Source: Acinetobacter piscicola (GTDB taxonomy: Bacteria > Pseudomonadota > Gammaproteobacteria > Pseudomonadales > Moraxellaceae). From it: 64,000 nt of DNA. Position numbers and translations under genes: made by a program. The notes under the pieces are model-generated. The model had not been told where the DNA came from. It saw nothing but the letters and a program-made list of their open reading frames with translations, and searched no databases. Location of the stretch: assembly GCF_002233755.1 (NCBI RefSeq), contig NZ_KZ268706.1, forward strand, positions 1 to 64,000. Reading direction: 5' to 3'. Position 1 is the first letter of the stretch; each line of letters opens with the position of its first letter. Positions 37,488 to 47,592 of the stretch are shown here, piece after piece.

Positions 37488-37622
37488 TTTTTCAAGAAAT
37501 AAAATACTGAATAATATGCTTAAACATTTACAATCTAGTTTGCTTTTTCAATACAAAACGAATAAATACAAAACTCATTTTAATTTCACAGCAAAAAAAT
37601 GCAAAATAAATCATTAAAATAA

Positions 37623-38261
37623 ATGAATGACACTGCTATGCAAATCTTAAAATACTTTATCGCAAGCACTATCCTTACAACGTCATTACACTGCCATGCC
37701 ACTGTAGGTGGTGGACAACATATTGAAATATTAGGTTATGAAGTAAAAGAGCAGAAACTTTATCTTTTAAGACATTATGAAGATGGTCGTGGTCGTTTGC
37801 CACAATTGTATTATTACCAATTCAACAGTAAAACACCTGAAAAACCAATTGAAGTTCGATCACTGTATATCAATCCAAAGACTCAAAAAGTTGATTATGA
37901 TCAAGACGGTGTTCAGTTTGAAAAAGATTTAACTAAAATTAGGAAACGTTTAACACCTTTGATTGTAGGTAATGCAAAGACTGCAAAAATACAAATCTTG
38001 AATCAGAGCAAAACACAAATTCCCTCTTGGTATGATCCTTCTGAAAAAATTACCGAGTATAAAACCACATATAAAGTCACGAGTCCTTCATATCAGAGTA
38101 AAAATCAAATAGCGGTAAATTACGATAACAAATTAAAAATTACTCAGAATTTTATCATTCCTAAACAGAATAAAATGTTGATCGTGATTCAATATTTAGG
38201 CATCCCTTTTGAAACAGGCTATAACATTGAAGATCCTGTTTTATTACTTCCTAAGAAATAA
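37623..38261 (+). CDS. Hypothetical secreted protein (212 aa)
   Basis: Starts MNDTAMQILKYFIASTILTTSLHCHA, a signal peptide; an in-frame ATG at 37638 is an equally good start. The mature part has many beta-strand-like segments and Lys-rich loops and no recognised domain. It is probably periplasmic. It is a single gene between two terminators. Confidence 0.65.
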   Translation: MNDTAMQILKYFIASTILTTSLHCHATVGGGQHIEILGYEVKEQKLYLLRHYEDGRGRLPQLYYYQFNSKTPEKPIEVRSLYINPKTQKVDYDQDGVQFEKDLTKIRKRLTPLIVGNAKTAKIQILNQSKTQIPSWYDPSEKITEYKTTYKVTSPSYQSKNQIAVNYDNKLKITQNFIIPKQNKMLIVIQYLGIPFETGYNIEDPVLLLPKK

Positions 38262-38326
38262 GGAACTTAAACACATGCCTCAATATTTACTAGGATGGGT
38301 TTATTTTTCATAGAATAAAAATGAGT

Positions 38327-38347
38327 AAAGCCTCACAAGAGGCTTTT
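38327..38347. terminator. Bidirectional terminator
   Basis: Stem AAAGCCTC / GAGGCTTT with loop ACAA, between the convergent secreted-protein gene and the nuclease-like gene. Confidence 0.75.
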
Positions 38348-38882
38348 ACAATAAAACAAACCAATAGTTTGTTTTATCTATTTGTCCAATCGTTAAATTA
38401 CTTAATTTATAACAACCATGTTCTTCTAAAACTTTAGAAAATTTATCTTCTGTGCTTCCAATATCTTCCGTATAGAAGATTCCTAGGGTCCATACACTTC
38501 TTATATCGTCATTTGACATTCTGACTTTTGAATACTTGTCTAAATCTAATAACATTTTTTTTAAACAACTGACTGGTTTCACATCCTGTTTAAACTCTAG
38601 CGCCATGTATTCATCAAGTTTCCAACCCTTTTTTCTAATTAAAAAATCTGGTTTTAATTTCAATTTAATTTTTTCTTTTCTTCGGTCATATTCATAACTA
38701 AACTCCCTATACCACTCAGGTTGATCATCAAATCCATTTAAAAAATATGCAAATTCAATTTGTAACCAAATTTCCCAACCGGTAATATTGCTACTTTGAA
38801 TAATTTGAAATTTTTTCTTAATTTCTTTTTCTTTAAAAAACTTAGCAGCAATATCTAAAATATATTCTTGATCTTTAGTCAT
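38346..38882 (-). CDS. Hypothetical protein with PD-(D/E)XK-like motif
   Basis: A 178-residue protein. KPDFLIRKK (P78, D79) followed 17 residues later by ALEFKQD (E96, K98) has the layout of a PD-(D/E)XK nuclease core, with E43 in a preceding helix as a possible extra ligand. No methyltransferase or DNA-binding domain is next to it. It could be a small nuclease, a restriction-like defence protein or an inactive relative. It sits behind prpC but after that operon's terminator. Confidence 0.55.
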   Translation of the reverse strand: MTKDQEYILDIAAKFFKEKEIKKKFQIIQSSNITGWEIWLQIEFAYFLNGFDDQPEWYREFSYEYDRRKEKIKLKLKPDFLIRKKGWKLDEYMALEFKQDVKPVSCLKKMLLDLDKYSKVRMSNDDIRSVWTLGIFYTEDIGSTEDKFSKVLEEHGCYKLSNLTIGQIDKTNYWFVLL

Positions 38883-38943
38883 TTTTCCCTCGAATTATAT
38901 AAATTTATTTATTAATAACTATTTTCATTTTATTATGATGCAC

Positions 38944-38979
38944 AAAAAAATAGCTACAACATACTTATATTGTAGCTAT
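38944..38979 (-). terminator. Intrinsic terminator after prpC
   Basis: Perfect ten-base-pair stem ATAGCTACAA / TTGTAGCTAT with a ten-base loop and a T run on the minus strand, about 30 bases past the prpC stop. Confidence 0.85.
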
Positions 38980-39007
38980 CCTAAAAAATCAAACTTTTTA
39001 AATTTAT

Positions 39008-40144
39008 TTAAGCAGCTGAACGCTCTTCAATTGGTACAACTTTACGCAATTCTGGACCTGTATATTCAGCACTTGGACGAATAATACGGTTATCAGCACG
39101 CTGTTCCATGACATGAGCAGCCCAACCCGTAACACGTGACATCACGAAAATTGGTGTAAACAATTTGGTTGCAATATCCATGAAGTGATATGCAGATGCA
39201 TGGAAGAAGTCAGCATTACAGAAAAGTTTCTTCTCGCGCCACATCACTTCTTCACAACGTACAGAAACAGGATAAAGCACTGTATCGCCAACTTCTTTTG
39301 CTAAACGCTCAGACCAAATTTTGATAATGCCGTTACGTGGATCATTGTCTTTATAAATCGCATGACCAAAGCCCATGATTTTTTCTTTACGCTCAAGTTT
39401 ACCAAGCATTTCACGCTCAGCTTCTTCTGGAGACGTCCAGTTTTCAATCATTTCCATCGCAGCTTCATTGGCTCCGCCGTGTAATGGACCACGTAGTGAA
39501 CCAATCGCACCCGTAATACATGAATGCATATCTGACAATGTTGATGCACATACACGTGCAGTGAATGTTGATGCGTTAAACTCATGCTCTGCATAGAGAA
39601 TTAACGAAACATTCATCACTTGCTCATGCAATTCATTTGGTTTTTCACCACGAAGTAAATGCAAGAATTGAGCACCGATAGAATCATCATCTGTATTTTC
39701 TTCAATACGTACGCCATCATGACTAAAACGATACCAATAACAAATGATTGCAGGCAGTGTCGCTAAAATACGATCGGCAACATCTTGTTGTTCATCAAAA
39801 GATTGCTCAGTTTCTAAATTACCGAGCATTGATACGCCTGTACGCATCACATCCATCGGATGTGAATCTGCAGGAATACGCTCTAAGACTTCTTTTAAAG
39901 CTTGCGGTAATTGGCGAAGTGATTTTAGTTTAGCTTTATAAACTGTTAACTGCTCTGCTGTTGGTAATTCACCAAAGAAGATTAAATAGGCAACTTCTTC
40001 AAATTGGCAGTTTTCAGCTAAATCTTGCACATCATAACCACGATAAGTTAAGCCTGCACCGCTTTTACCAACGGTTGAAAGTGCTGTTTTACCTGCAACT
40101 TGACCACGCAATCCTGCGCCTGTAAGTACTTTTCCTTCAGCCAT
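39008..40144 (-). CDS. prpC: 2-methylcitrate synthase
   Basis: A 378-residue citrate-synthase-fold enzyme that condenses propionyl-CoA with oxaloacetate. Signatures are GPLHGGANEAAMEM and the family pattern GFGHAIYKDNDPRNG. The short form (under 400 residues) and the prpB gene 4 bases upstream identify it as methylcitrate synthase rather than GltA. A terminator follows, so acnD and prpF, commonly next in this operon, are absent here. Confidence 0.93.
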   Translation of the reverse strand: MAEGKVLTGAGLRGQVAGKTALSTVGKSGAGLTYRGYDVQDLAENCQFEEVAYLIFFGELPTAEQLTVYKAKLKSLRQLPQALKEVLERIPADSHPMDVMRTGVSMLGNLETEQSFDEQQDVADRILATLPAIICYWYRFSHDGVRIEENTDDDSIGAQFLHLLRGEKPNELHEQVMNVSLILYAEHEFNASTFTARVCASTLSDMHSCITGAIGSLRGPLHGGANEAAMEMIENWTSPEEAEREMLGKLERKEKIMGFGHAIYKDNDPRNGIIKIWSERLAKEVGDTVLYPVSVRCEEVMWREKKLFCNADFFHASAYHFMDIATKLFTPIFVMSRVTGWAAHVMEQRADNRIIRPSAEYTGPELRKVVPIEERSAA

Positions 40145-40148
40145 TTTA

Positions 40149-41033
40149 TTATTTCTCCTGGGTGAATAGTTTATCTAATGTATTTTCAAAAGTATGATAA
40201 TCAAGGAATTCGTAAAGTTCTTTACGCTGTTGCATTGTGTCCAATACATTCACTTGTGTACCGTTTTCACGAATTGAGCGGAAAACTTCAAGCGCAGCTT
40301 TTTGCATTGCACGGGTTGCCGAAAGTGGGTACAACACCATACGAATGCCCTGTTCCGCCAATTCATCTGTGGTGTAATAAGGTGTATCACCAAACTCTGT
40401 GATATTTGCCAATACAGGAACCCCGACTGCATCACATACGGTTCTGTACATAGTAATATCAGTCATCGCCTCTGCAAAAATTGCATCCGCACCCGCTTCT
40501 ACACATGCGCATGCACGGTCAATCACTGCTTGTAGACCTTCTTTTTGTAAGGCATCTGTACGCGCCATGACAACAAAATTAGAGTCAGTTTTCGCATCTA
40601 CCGCAGCTTTAATACGATCAACCATTTCTTGTTGAGAAACAATTTCTTTATTTGGGCGGTGACCACAGCGTTTTTGTGCCACTTGGTCTTCAATATGAAC
40701 GGCCGCAGCACCTGCGCTAATCATTTGTTTTACTGTACGTGCAATATTAAATGCACCACCCCAACCTGTATCGATATCGACTAGTAATGGTGTATCTACA
40801 CGTTCTGTAATACGACGTACATCTTCTAAAACATTATCCAGACTGGTCATACCTAAATCAGGTAAACCGTAAGAATAGTTCGCAACACCCGCACCCGAAA
40901 CATAAATCGCCTTGTAACCGACTTGTTTCGCCATCATTGCTGCATAAGCATTGACTGTACCGATGATTTGTAATGGTTTTTCCACTTCGAGAGCTTGTCT
41001 AAATCTTAAGCCTGCAGATGTCTGTTCTGTCAT
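40149..41033 (-). CDS. prpB: 2-methylisocitrate lyase
   Basis: A 294-residue PEP-mutase/isocitrate-lyase family enzyme that cleaves 2-methylisocitrate to succinate and pyruvate. The catalytic loop [11 protein letters not shown] and the metal-binding DIDTGWGG are present. The ATG at 41033 is chosen because GGAAGGG lies just upstream. A GTG at 41054 also opens the frame. It is the first gene of the prpBC operon, divergent from a TetR-type regulator. Confidence 0.93.
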   Translation of the reverse strand: MTEQTSAGLRFRQALEVEKPLQIIGTVNAYAAMMAKQVGYKAIYVSGAGVANYSYGLPDLGMTSLDNVLEDVRRITERVDTPLLVDIDTGWGGAFNIARTVKQMISAGAAAVHIEDQVAQKRCGHRPNKEIVSQQEMVDRIKAAVDAKTDSNFVVMARTDALQKEGLQAVIDRACACVEAGADAIFAEAMTDITMYRTVCDAVGVPVLANITEFGDTPYYTTDELAEQGIRMVLYPLSATRAMQKAALEVFRSIRENGTQVNVLDTMQQRKELYEFLDYHTFENTLDKLFTQEK

Positions 41034-41277
41034 ATTCCCTTCCACAGCGGTCACTTTTCTATTGAGTTCTGAACATAGCCATAATGCTTACTTCCAAAAT
41101 GGCTATTCCCTGAGTGTACATAAAACTTTAGGTAAAGAAAAATGAATTTTGATTCATTTTTTTAATATTTTGATTTTATTGACTATTATTTTTCATTTTC
41201 ATATTGCTTAAGATATTTATTGACATCTTTGCTATACTCGTAGCAACCCATTTATTTGAAGCAGTATTTTAAATTTT

Positions 41278-41931
41278 ATGCACAACGACTTAACGCAAAT
41301 CGGAACCTTATGCTGTGATTTACCACAAACTAAACGTGGTCATGAACGCCGTCTTGCATTATTGCTCAGTGCCAATGAACTGTTTCTCGATCGCGGTTAT
41401 GATGCAGTTTCTTTAGATGATATTGTCCAGCATGCTGGTGGTTCTAAAGCTTCAATTTATAAATATTTTGGTAATAAAGAAGGCTTATTTACTGCAATTT
41501 GTGATTATCGCCGTGAGCAGTTTTTTAAAGATATTTGTGTGCCATTTAATTTTAATACCGATGATTTACGTTTATATCTCATTCAAACCTTAATGAATTT
41601 TAAAAAGCATTTGGTCATCCCAGAAAATGCAGCTTTTATCCGTCTAATTTTAGAGCAAACGCAAAGAAGCCCTAAATTAGCGACATATATTCATGAACAA
41701 GGGCCAAAACATATTCAATCGGCAATTGCTCATACACTTGCTAGAGCAGATGAATTAGGTCTTATTCATTGTAAACAACCTATTTATTCTGCTCAGTTTT
41801 ACTTTGGTATTATTCGCAATATTGAATGGTATGTACTTATGAATGTTGGCGTTCAAGAAGATGAACAAGAAGTGTACAACTATATCAGTTATTGCGTAGA
41901 TCGCTTCTTAGAAGGTCATCAAAAGATTTAG
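41278..41931 (+). CDS. TetR-family transcriptional regulator
   Basis: A 217-residue regulator. The N-terminal HTH is in the segment ELFLDRGYDAVSLDDIVQHAGGSKASIYKYFGNKEGLF, and the C-terminal helical ligand domain is of unassigned type. It is divergent from prpB across 244 bases, so control of the methylcitrate genes is plausible, although GntR or Fis-type regulators are commoner there. Confidence 0.85.
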   Translation: MHNDLTQIGTLCCDLPQTKRGHERRLALLLSANELFLDRGYDAVSLDDIVQHAGGSKASIYKYFGNKEGLFTAICDYRREQFFKDICVPFNFNTDDLRLYLIQTLMNFKKHLVIPENAAFIRLILEQTQRSPKLATYIHEQGPKHIQSAIAHTLARADELGLIHCKQPIYSAQFYFGIIRNIEWYVLMNVGVQEDEQEVYNYISYCVDRFLEGHQKI

Positions 41932-42057
41932 TTTTTTTGCATTTCTCTTTTCTTATAGTATATTAGCTTCTTGCTGTTTTTTATTCATCAACAACCAACA
42001 ATACATTGTTGGTCAATACCTATTTGACTTTGACCTATCAATTATTGTGGAGTAACC

Positions 42058-42978
42058 ATGGCTCTACGACATTTTCTTACCCTGCGTGACTTATCTACTG
42101 CTGAATTAAATCGCATCATCGAACGTGCTCAAGAATTAAAGCGAAAACAACATCAACATGAGGTTTTTCAGCCTTTTGTCGGCAAAGTGATGGGCATGAT
42201 TTTTGAAAAGTCGAGCACACGTACTCGTGTATCTTTTGAAGCAGGTATGAATCAGTTTGGTGGTAGTGCTATTTTTCTATCTTCACGCGATACCCAATTG
42301 GGTCGTGGTGAACCGATTGAAGATTCTGCACGTGTTATTTCAAGCATGCTTGATATTGTGATGATCCGTACTTTTGGACATGACATTGTTGAACGTTTTG
42401 CAGAATACTCAAGTGTACCAGTGATTAATGCTTTAACAGATGATCATCATCCTTGCCAATTGCTTGCAGATGTACAAACTTTTGTTGAGCATCGTGGCCC
42501 AATCAAAGGCAAAACCATTGCTTGGATTGGCGATGGCAATAATATGTGTAACTCATATATTGAAGCAGCGCATATGTGGGGCTTTAAGCTTAAAATTGCA
42601 TCACCAAAAGGTTATGAACCTAAACCTGAATTCCTTTCAGAGTTTGCACATTGTGTTGAACTGGTGGATTCTGCTGAAGATGCAGCAGTAAATGCTGACT
42701 TGATCGTAACTGACGTTTGGGCAAGCATGGGACAGGAAGAAGAACAAAAGATTCGTGAAAAAGCATTTGCTGACTACCAAGTGAATGAAAAGTTGATGGA
42801 TTTAGCTCATCCTGATTGCTTGTTTATGCATTGCTTACCTGCGCACCGTGGTGAAGAAATTTCAGAAAACATGCTTGATCATAAAAACGCTGTGGTTTGG
42901 GATGAAGCAGAAAATCGCTTACATGCACAAAAAGCCTTGGTTGAATTTTTGTTGAATGAGCATTTAAAGCAAGATTAA
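42058..42978 (+). CDS. argF: Ornithine carbamoyltransferase
   Basis: A 306-residue enzyme forming citrulline from ornithine and carbamoyl phosphate. It has the carbamoyl-phosphate loop [25 protein letters not shown] and the ornithine-site motif [10 protein letters not shown]. It is a single gene with a GGAG site before the ATG. Confidence 0.96.
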   Translation: MALRHFLTLRDLSTAELNRIIERAQELKRKQHQHEVFQPFVGKVMGMIFEKSSTRTRVSFEAGMNQFGGSAIFLSSRDTQLGRGEPIEDSARVISSMLDIVMIRTFGHDIVERFAEYSSVPVINALTDDHHPCQLLADVQTFVEHRGPIKGKTIAWIGDGNNMCNSYIEAAHMWGFKLKIASPKGYEPKPEFLSEFAHCVELVDSAEDAAVNADLIVTDVWASMGQEEEQKIREKAFADYQVNEKLMDLAHPDCLFMHCLPAHRGEEISENMLDHKNAVVWDEAENRLHAQKALVEFLLNEHLKQD

Positions 42979-43038
42979 TTGCAATTTACCTATACATGCT
43001 TTATTTATGATCAGTAAAAGTTATGTATAGGTAAAATT

Positions 43039-43776
43039 TTGAATACTACAAATCAACCTATTGTTTTTGTTGCAGGTGCGACAGGTGCCATCGGTTATAA
43101 GCTTTGTTTAATTTTAAAACAGCATAATTATAATGTTTTTGGTTCTACTCGTTCTGAAAATAGAGCAAATTTCCTAGATGCTATAGGTGTTCAACCTGTA
43201 ATCGTTGATGTTTTTAATGAAAATCAGCTCATCAATAAAATTAAAACAATTTCACCTCAATATATTATTCATCAATTAACTGATTTGCCCTATGGTTTAA
43301 ATCCAACGCTCATGTCTGAAGCAAGGGTTCGCAATGCTAAACTGCGAGAAATTGGCACACAAAATTTAATCAAAGCAGCGCAAACCGTTTCATGTGAAAA
43401 GTTTATTGCACAAAGTATCGCCTTTGCGCATGAGCCACATTTAACACATATCAATGAAGATACTGCATTAGCAGTGAATTCTGATAATGAAATTCTTCGA
43501 AAGAATGCTGAAAGTATTGCCAACATGGAATTACAAATTGAAAATAGTGGTTTAAAAAGTGTAATTTTAAGATATGGTAAACTTTACGGCGCTGCTACAG
43601 GCTGTGAACCAATTGGACATGGTCGTATTCATGTCGATGCCGCTGCTTATGCTGCCTTTCTTGCCATAAATGCTGGCGAAGGTATTTTTCAAATCATTGA
43701 AAATGATGGTGTTTATAGCTGTAAAAAAGCTCAAGAGATTTTAGGTTTTGATTCATCTTATCGTTGGAAATTTTAG
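43039..43776 (+). CDS. NAD(P)-dependent epimerase/dehydratase-like protein
   Basis: A 245-residue Rossmann protein. The cofactor loop VAGATGAIGYKL lies at about residues 11-22. The start is TTG at 43039, since no in-frame ATG exists before the Rossmann strand, with an AGG upstream. The usual YxxxK catalytic pair is not evident and the protein is shorter than typical extended SDRs, so it may be an atypical reductase. Confidence 0.72.
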   Translation: MNTTNQPIVFVAGATGAIGYKLCLILKQHNYNVFGSTRSENRANFLDAIGVQPVIVDVFNENQLINKIKTISPQYIIHQLTDLPYGLNPTLMSEARVRNAKLREIGTQNLIKAAQTVSCEKFIAQSIAFAHEPHLTHINEDTALAVNSDNEILRKNAESIANMELQIENSGLKSVILRYGKLYGAATGCEPIGHGRIHVDAAAYAAFLAINAGEGIFQIIENDGVYSCKKAQEILGFDSSYRWKF

Positions 43777-43834
43777 CAATTTATAAAAACTTTCCGTATA
43801 CTAAAACCATATATTAATTAAGTGTATTATTCCA

Positions 43835-44305
43835 ATGAATTTCAAAATAATTTCTCAAATTTCAGTCACTTTATTTGTTCTTTTCTCAATGTCTACCCAT
43901 GCAACTGAACTCGACAATTATTTGGTTCAGAAAAATTTGATCGATCAAAATTATAAAATTAAAGATAAAAAGAACTTAAATGATGTATTAACTGCGTTGA
44001 GTGAAGAAGATTCACGTGTATTACCTGTGCAAATTGACCAAAATACGCTCATTGAAAAGATCGATTTATTTCATGATCATATTGATCTACAAGGAATTAT
44101 TACATCAGCAGATTTTAATCAATTCGCAAATAGTGTTGGAAAAGAACAGATTCAAAGCTTACTGATCAAAAGTATGATTGAAAACTGTGATTTAATATTT
44201 GAGAACGAATTCCAAAGAAAAAATCCTTATTATGTGAAAATGAAATTGGTTTCAGATCATAAAAGTTATGAACTTAAAATTAACAATAACCAATGTAAGT
44301 TTTAA
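43835..44305 (+). CDS. Hypothetical secreted protein (156 aa)
   Basis: The signal peptide is MNFKIISQISVTLFVLFSMSTHA. The mature part is acidic and helical and contains two Cys residues (ENCDLIFE and NNQCKF) that may form a disulfide. No domain is recognised. It is probably periplasmic. Confidence 0.65.
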   Translation: MNFKIISQISVTLFVLFSMSTHATELDNYLVQKNLIDQNYKIKDKKNLNDVLTALSEEDSRVLPVQIDQNTLIEKIDLFHDHIDLQGIITSADFNQFANSVGKEQIQSLLIKSMIENCDLIFENEFQRKNPYYVKMKLVSDHKSYELKINNNQCKF

Positions 44306-44491
44306 TTGATCACCTATTGGCTTTGTTGTCTCATACATTCGACTAATTGCATATTCTGCTAAATTATTGTATTTAAAAATTAATATTTTTTAACCATTTA
44401 AAATCGATTAGTTTTCAGTATGCCTGAATATTTAACCATTCTGTCATATTGAAATCTTACTATGCCTACAAAGTCTTTTAGATAGTTTCAA

Positions 44492-46582
44492 ATGACGCAG
44501 ATCATGCCCGCTTTAAACAGTTTTCAACACAGTTCAACAACCTATATAAATCGTGAAATTTCACTTCTAGCATTTCATCTACGAGTTTTAGCGCAAGCAA
44601 AAGATACCAACCACCCGCTATTAGAGCGCTTAAACTTTTTAATTATTTTTTCAAGGAATTTAGATGAATTCTTTGAAATACGTGTTGCGGGTTTAATGAA
44701 ACAAATTGACCTGAATAGTATAACGACGGCGCCTGACGGCATTCCCAATGAAGTCATTTTGCAACAAATTTCTGAAAATACGCATCAGGCCATTCAAGAC
44801 CAATATGACACATTGAATCAGGTTTTATTGCCACAGTTGGAAGAATACGGCGTTAAATTTATTCAATACAACAACATCCAAAAAAAGCATTTAGAATGGA
44901 TTAAAAATTACTTTTTTAAACAAGTTCAACCTGTTGTTACGCCAATTAGTCTTGATCCTGCGCACCCTTTTCCACGTTTGGTAAATAAAAGCCTGAATTT
45001 TATCGTCACCCTTGAGGGTAAAGATGCTTTTGGACGTCAGATTGAATTGGCGATTGTCCCTGCTCCACGTTCGTTGCCTCGAATTGTTCGTTTGCCTGAT
45101 GAACTAAGCAATGGCGAAGAGCATTACATTTTATTATCAGCCATTATTCAACAGCATATTAATGATTTATTTCCAGGCATGACTGCAACAGGTTGTTATC
45201 AATTTCGTGTTACACGTAATGCTGATTTAACACTGGCTGCGGATGTAGATGATTTAGCTGTCGCTTTAAAAGATGAGTTGTCTTCTCGTCGTTTTGGTCG
45301 TGCCGTTCGCTTAGAAATTGCCAATAATTGTCCAGACTCGATCAACTCCTATTTATTAGAACAATTCGATTTAGATCCGCAACATTTATATCAGGTCAAT
45401 GGGCCTGTGAATTTAACTCGTTTAATCGCAAATTTTGATATTCCAGAATTACGTTTTAAGCCTTTTCAAGCTGTCATTCCAAAAGCATTACGTAATCCAC
45501 ACAAAATCTTTGAAGTATTAAGCAAGCAAGATGTGTTGTTGCATCATCCCTTTGATTCTTTTCAACCTGTGATTAATTTACTCAAAGAAGCAGCCAAAGA
45601 TCCAAACGTACTTGCAATTAAACAGACTTTATATCGTAGTGGCCCAGACTCGGAAATTGTTCAAGTTCTGGCTGAGGCTGCACGTAATGGTAAAGAAGTT
45701 ACCGCGATTATTGAATTGCGCGCTCGTTTCGATGAAGAGTCTAATATTATCGTTGCCAATATTTTACAAGAAGCCGGTGCTGTCGTGGTTTACGGCATTG
45801 TAGGCTATAAAACCCATGCCAAAATGATTTTAATTGTGCGACGTGAAGGTGAAAAATTAAAACGTTATGTACATCTTGGTACAGGGAACTACCATGCAGG
45901 CAATGCTAAAATGTATACCGATTATGGATTGCTCAGCACTGAGCCTGATCTTTGTGAAGATGTACATAAAATCTTCCAAGAGCTTACAGGTATGGGACGT
46001 ATGGCAAAGTCTAAAAAAATGTTCCATGCACCATTTACTTTGCATGCTCAATTACTACAATTGATTGAAAATCAAATCGTTTTCGCAAAATCAGGTCAAT
46101 CTGCACGTATCATTATCAAAGTCAATGCTTTGACTGAGCCTAAACTGATTGCTGCTTTATATAGAGCATCTCAGGCTGGTGTTAAAATAGATCTTATTAT
46201 CCGTTCAATTTGCTGTTTAAGACCACAAATACCAGATTTGTCTGAAAATATTAAAGTTCGTTCAATCGTAGGACGCTTTTTAGAACATACACGGGTTTAT
46301 TATTTTCAAAATGGTGGAGATGAAAAGCTGTATTGTTCAAGTGCAGACTGGATGGGGCGTAATTTATTCTCACGTGTGGAAACTTGTTTCCCTGTTGAAG
46401 ACAAAAAACTGAAAAAGCAGATTATTGAGTTTGGCTTACTCAATTATTTAAAAGACAATACCCGAGCTTGGGAATTGGACAGCAATGAACAATGGCACGT
46501 TGTTCGCCCTAAAAAAGATGAAGAAGCTTATATTGCTCAACAAATATTAATGCAACAACGTGTGATTCCAACCACCGCTTAA
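44492..46582 (+). CDS. ppk1: Polyphosphate kinase 1
   Basis: A 696-residue enzyme that polymerises the gamma-phosphate of ATP into polyphosphate. The four PPK domains are visible: the N-terminal [31 protein letters not shown]; the catalytic regions [15 protein letters not shown] and [15 protein letters not shown], whose His is the likely phosphorylated residue; and [19 protein letters not shown]. The length is normal and it is a single gene. Confidence 0.95.
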   Translation: MTQIMPALNSFQHSSTTYINREISLLAFHLRVLAQAKDTNHPLLERLNFLIIFSRNLDEFFEIRVAGLMKQIDLNSITTAPDGIPNEVILQQISENTHQAIQDQYDTLNQVLLPQLEEYGVKFIQYNNIQKKHLEWIKNYFFKQVQPVVTPISLDPAHPFPRLVNKSLNFIVTLEGKDAFGRQIELAIVPAPRSLPRIVRLPDELSNGEEHYILLSAIIQQHINDLFPGMTATGCYQFRVTRNADLTLAADVDDLAVALKDELSSRRFGRAVRLEIANNCPDSINSYLLEQFDLDPQHLYQVNGPVNLTRLIANFDIPELRFKPFQAVIPKALRNPHKIFEVLSKQDVLLHHPFDSFQPVINLLKEAAKDPNVLAIKQTLYRSGPDSEIVQVLAEAARNGKEVTAIIELRARFDEESNIIVANILQEAGAVVVYGIVGYKTHAKMILIVRREGEKLKRYVHLGTGNYHAGNAKMYTDYGLLSTEPDLCEDVHKIFQELTGMGRMAKSKKMFHAPFTLHAQLLQLIENQIVFAKSGQSARIIIKVNALTEPKLIAALYRASQAGVKIDLIIRSICCLRPQIPDLSENIKVRSIVGRFLEHTRVYYFQNGGDEKLYCSSADWMGRNLFSRVETCFPVEDKKLKKQIIEFGLLNYLKDNTRAWELDSNEQWHVVRPKKDEEAYIAQQILMQQRVIPTTA

Positions 46583-46603
46583 ATTAACTTAAGCTATTGG
46601 GTT

Positions 46604-46930
46604 TTATTGAGTAAACCCGATATATCGAGAATACCCTTCTATACCTAAACTCATTTTATAAATTAAATAGTTAGGATAAGTAGAATGGGTTAATTCACTC
46701 AAAATATTTAGACCTTGATCATCATGTGCATGGATCTCATCAACACTGCGTTGCATCGTATTTTCAAATTCATCAGAGATATATTCAAAACCTAAGTCCA
46801 TCGCAATAAACAATGTGTGTTCACACGGCTGAATATATTGTTCTTCATTCCAATCAATAACAGCATGCTGACAATGTGGGCATGTAACATTTTCTTGATA
46901 ATTTTCTAATGTAATCAGTTGAAATGGCAT
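46604..46930 (-). CDS. Hypothetical CxxC protein (108 aa)
   Basis: A 108-residue protein with TCPHCQHAV near its start and a further Cys-His pair (QPCEH), suggesting a small zinc-binding fold. The remainder is acidic and has no recognised domain. It converges on ppk1. Confidence 0.6.
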   Translation of the reverse strand: MPFQLITLENYQENVTCPHCQHAVIDWNEEQYIQPCEHTLFIAMDLGFEYISDEFENTMQRSVDEIHAHDDQGLNILSELTHSTYPNYLIYKMSLGIEGYSRYIGFTQ

Positions 46931-47051
46931 AACGTTTGGAACAAAATAAAATTATATTTTAAACGAGTTTGTAAAAATTAAATACTCGTATTAAACATAT
47001 GCTTCAATAACTCTAATGATTTTGATATTTATAAAGAAAGATAAGGATATT

Positions 47052-47480
47052 ATGTCAACAATTGAAAAAGCAATTGCTTTAGCGGCTCGTAAACATTCAG
47101 GTCAAAAAGATAAAGCTCAACAACCCTATATTTTCCACCCACTCAGACTCATGTTTAAAGTTAAAACGACTGACCAGCAAATCGTTGCTGTATTGCATGA
47201 TATTTTAGAGGATACAGATACCACCGTAGTCGATCTGATTTCTTTAGGATTTAGTCAAGTTATTGTCGATGCAATTTTGGCACTGACTAAAAAAGAAGGT
47301 GAATCTCGTATTGAAGCAGCCTATCGTGCTGTAAAAAATCCAATTGCAAGAGTCGTTAAACTTGCAGATGTTACAGATAATATGGATTTAACACGGATTC
47401 CTCAGCCAAGTGCCAAAGACTGGCTACGCTTGGAAGAATATAAAAAAGTTCAATACATTCTGCTTACAGCAACAGTATAG
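47052..47480 (+). CDS. Small HD-domain alarmone-hydrolase-like (SAH/MESH1-type) protein
   Basis: A 142-residue protein equal to the hydrolase half of SpoT/RelA only. The start at 47052 has an AAGGA site. Metal ligands of the HD fold are intact: H29 (YIFHPLR), H49-D50 and E53-D54 (LHDILED), and D106 (KLADVTDN). There is no synthetase or TGS domain. Degradation of (p)ppGpp, or NADPH phosphatase activity as in MESH1, is possible. Confidence 0.72.
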   Translation: MSTIEKAIALAARKHSGQKDKAQQPYIFHPLRLMFKVKTTDQQIVAVLHDILEDTDTTVVDLISLGFSQVIVDAILALTKKEGESRIEAAYRAVKNPIARVVKLADVTDNMDLTRIPQPSAKDWLRLEEYKKVQYILLTATV

Positions 47481-47539
47481 TTTTAATGTGTAGGCTTTTG
47501 ATTAAGTTTACTTTATTGACACAATTTAAAATTGACTTT

Positions 47540-47577
47540 TTGCAACAATCAAGTTTAATAACAAGTTATTGTTGCAA
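47540..47577. promoter_or_regulatory. Perfect inverted repeat upstream of the LysR gene
   Basis: TTGCAACAAT (47540-47549) and ATTGTTGCAA (47568-47577) form a perfect ten-base inverted repeat with an 18-base spacer, ending 15 bases before the LysR start. It could be an autoregulatory operator or an RNA hairpin covering the start. Confidence 0.5.
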
Positions 47578-47592
47578 TTATGGAATATATTA

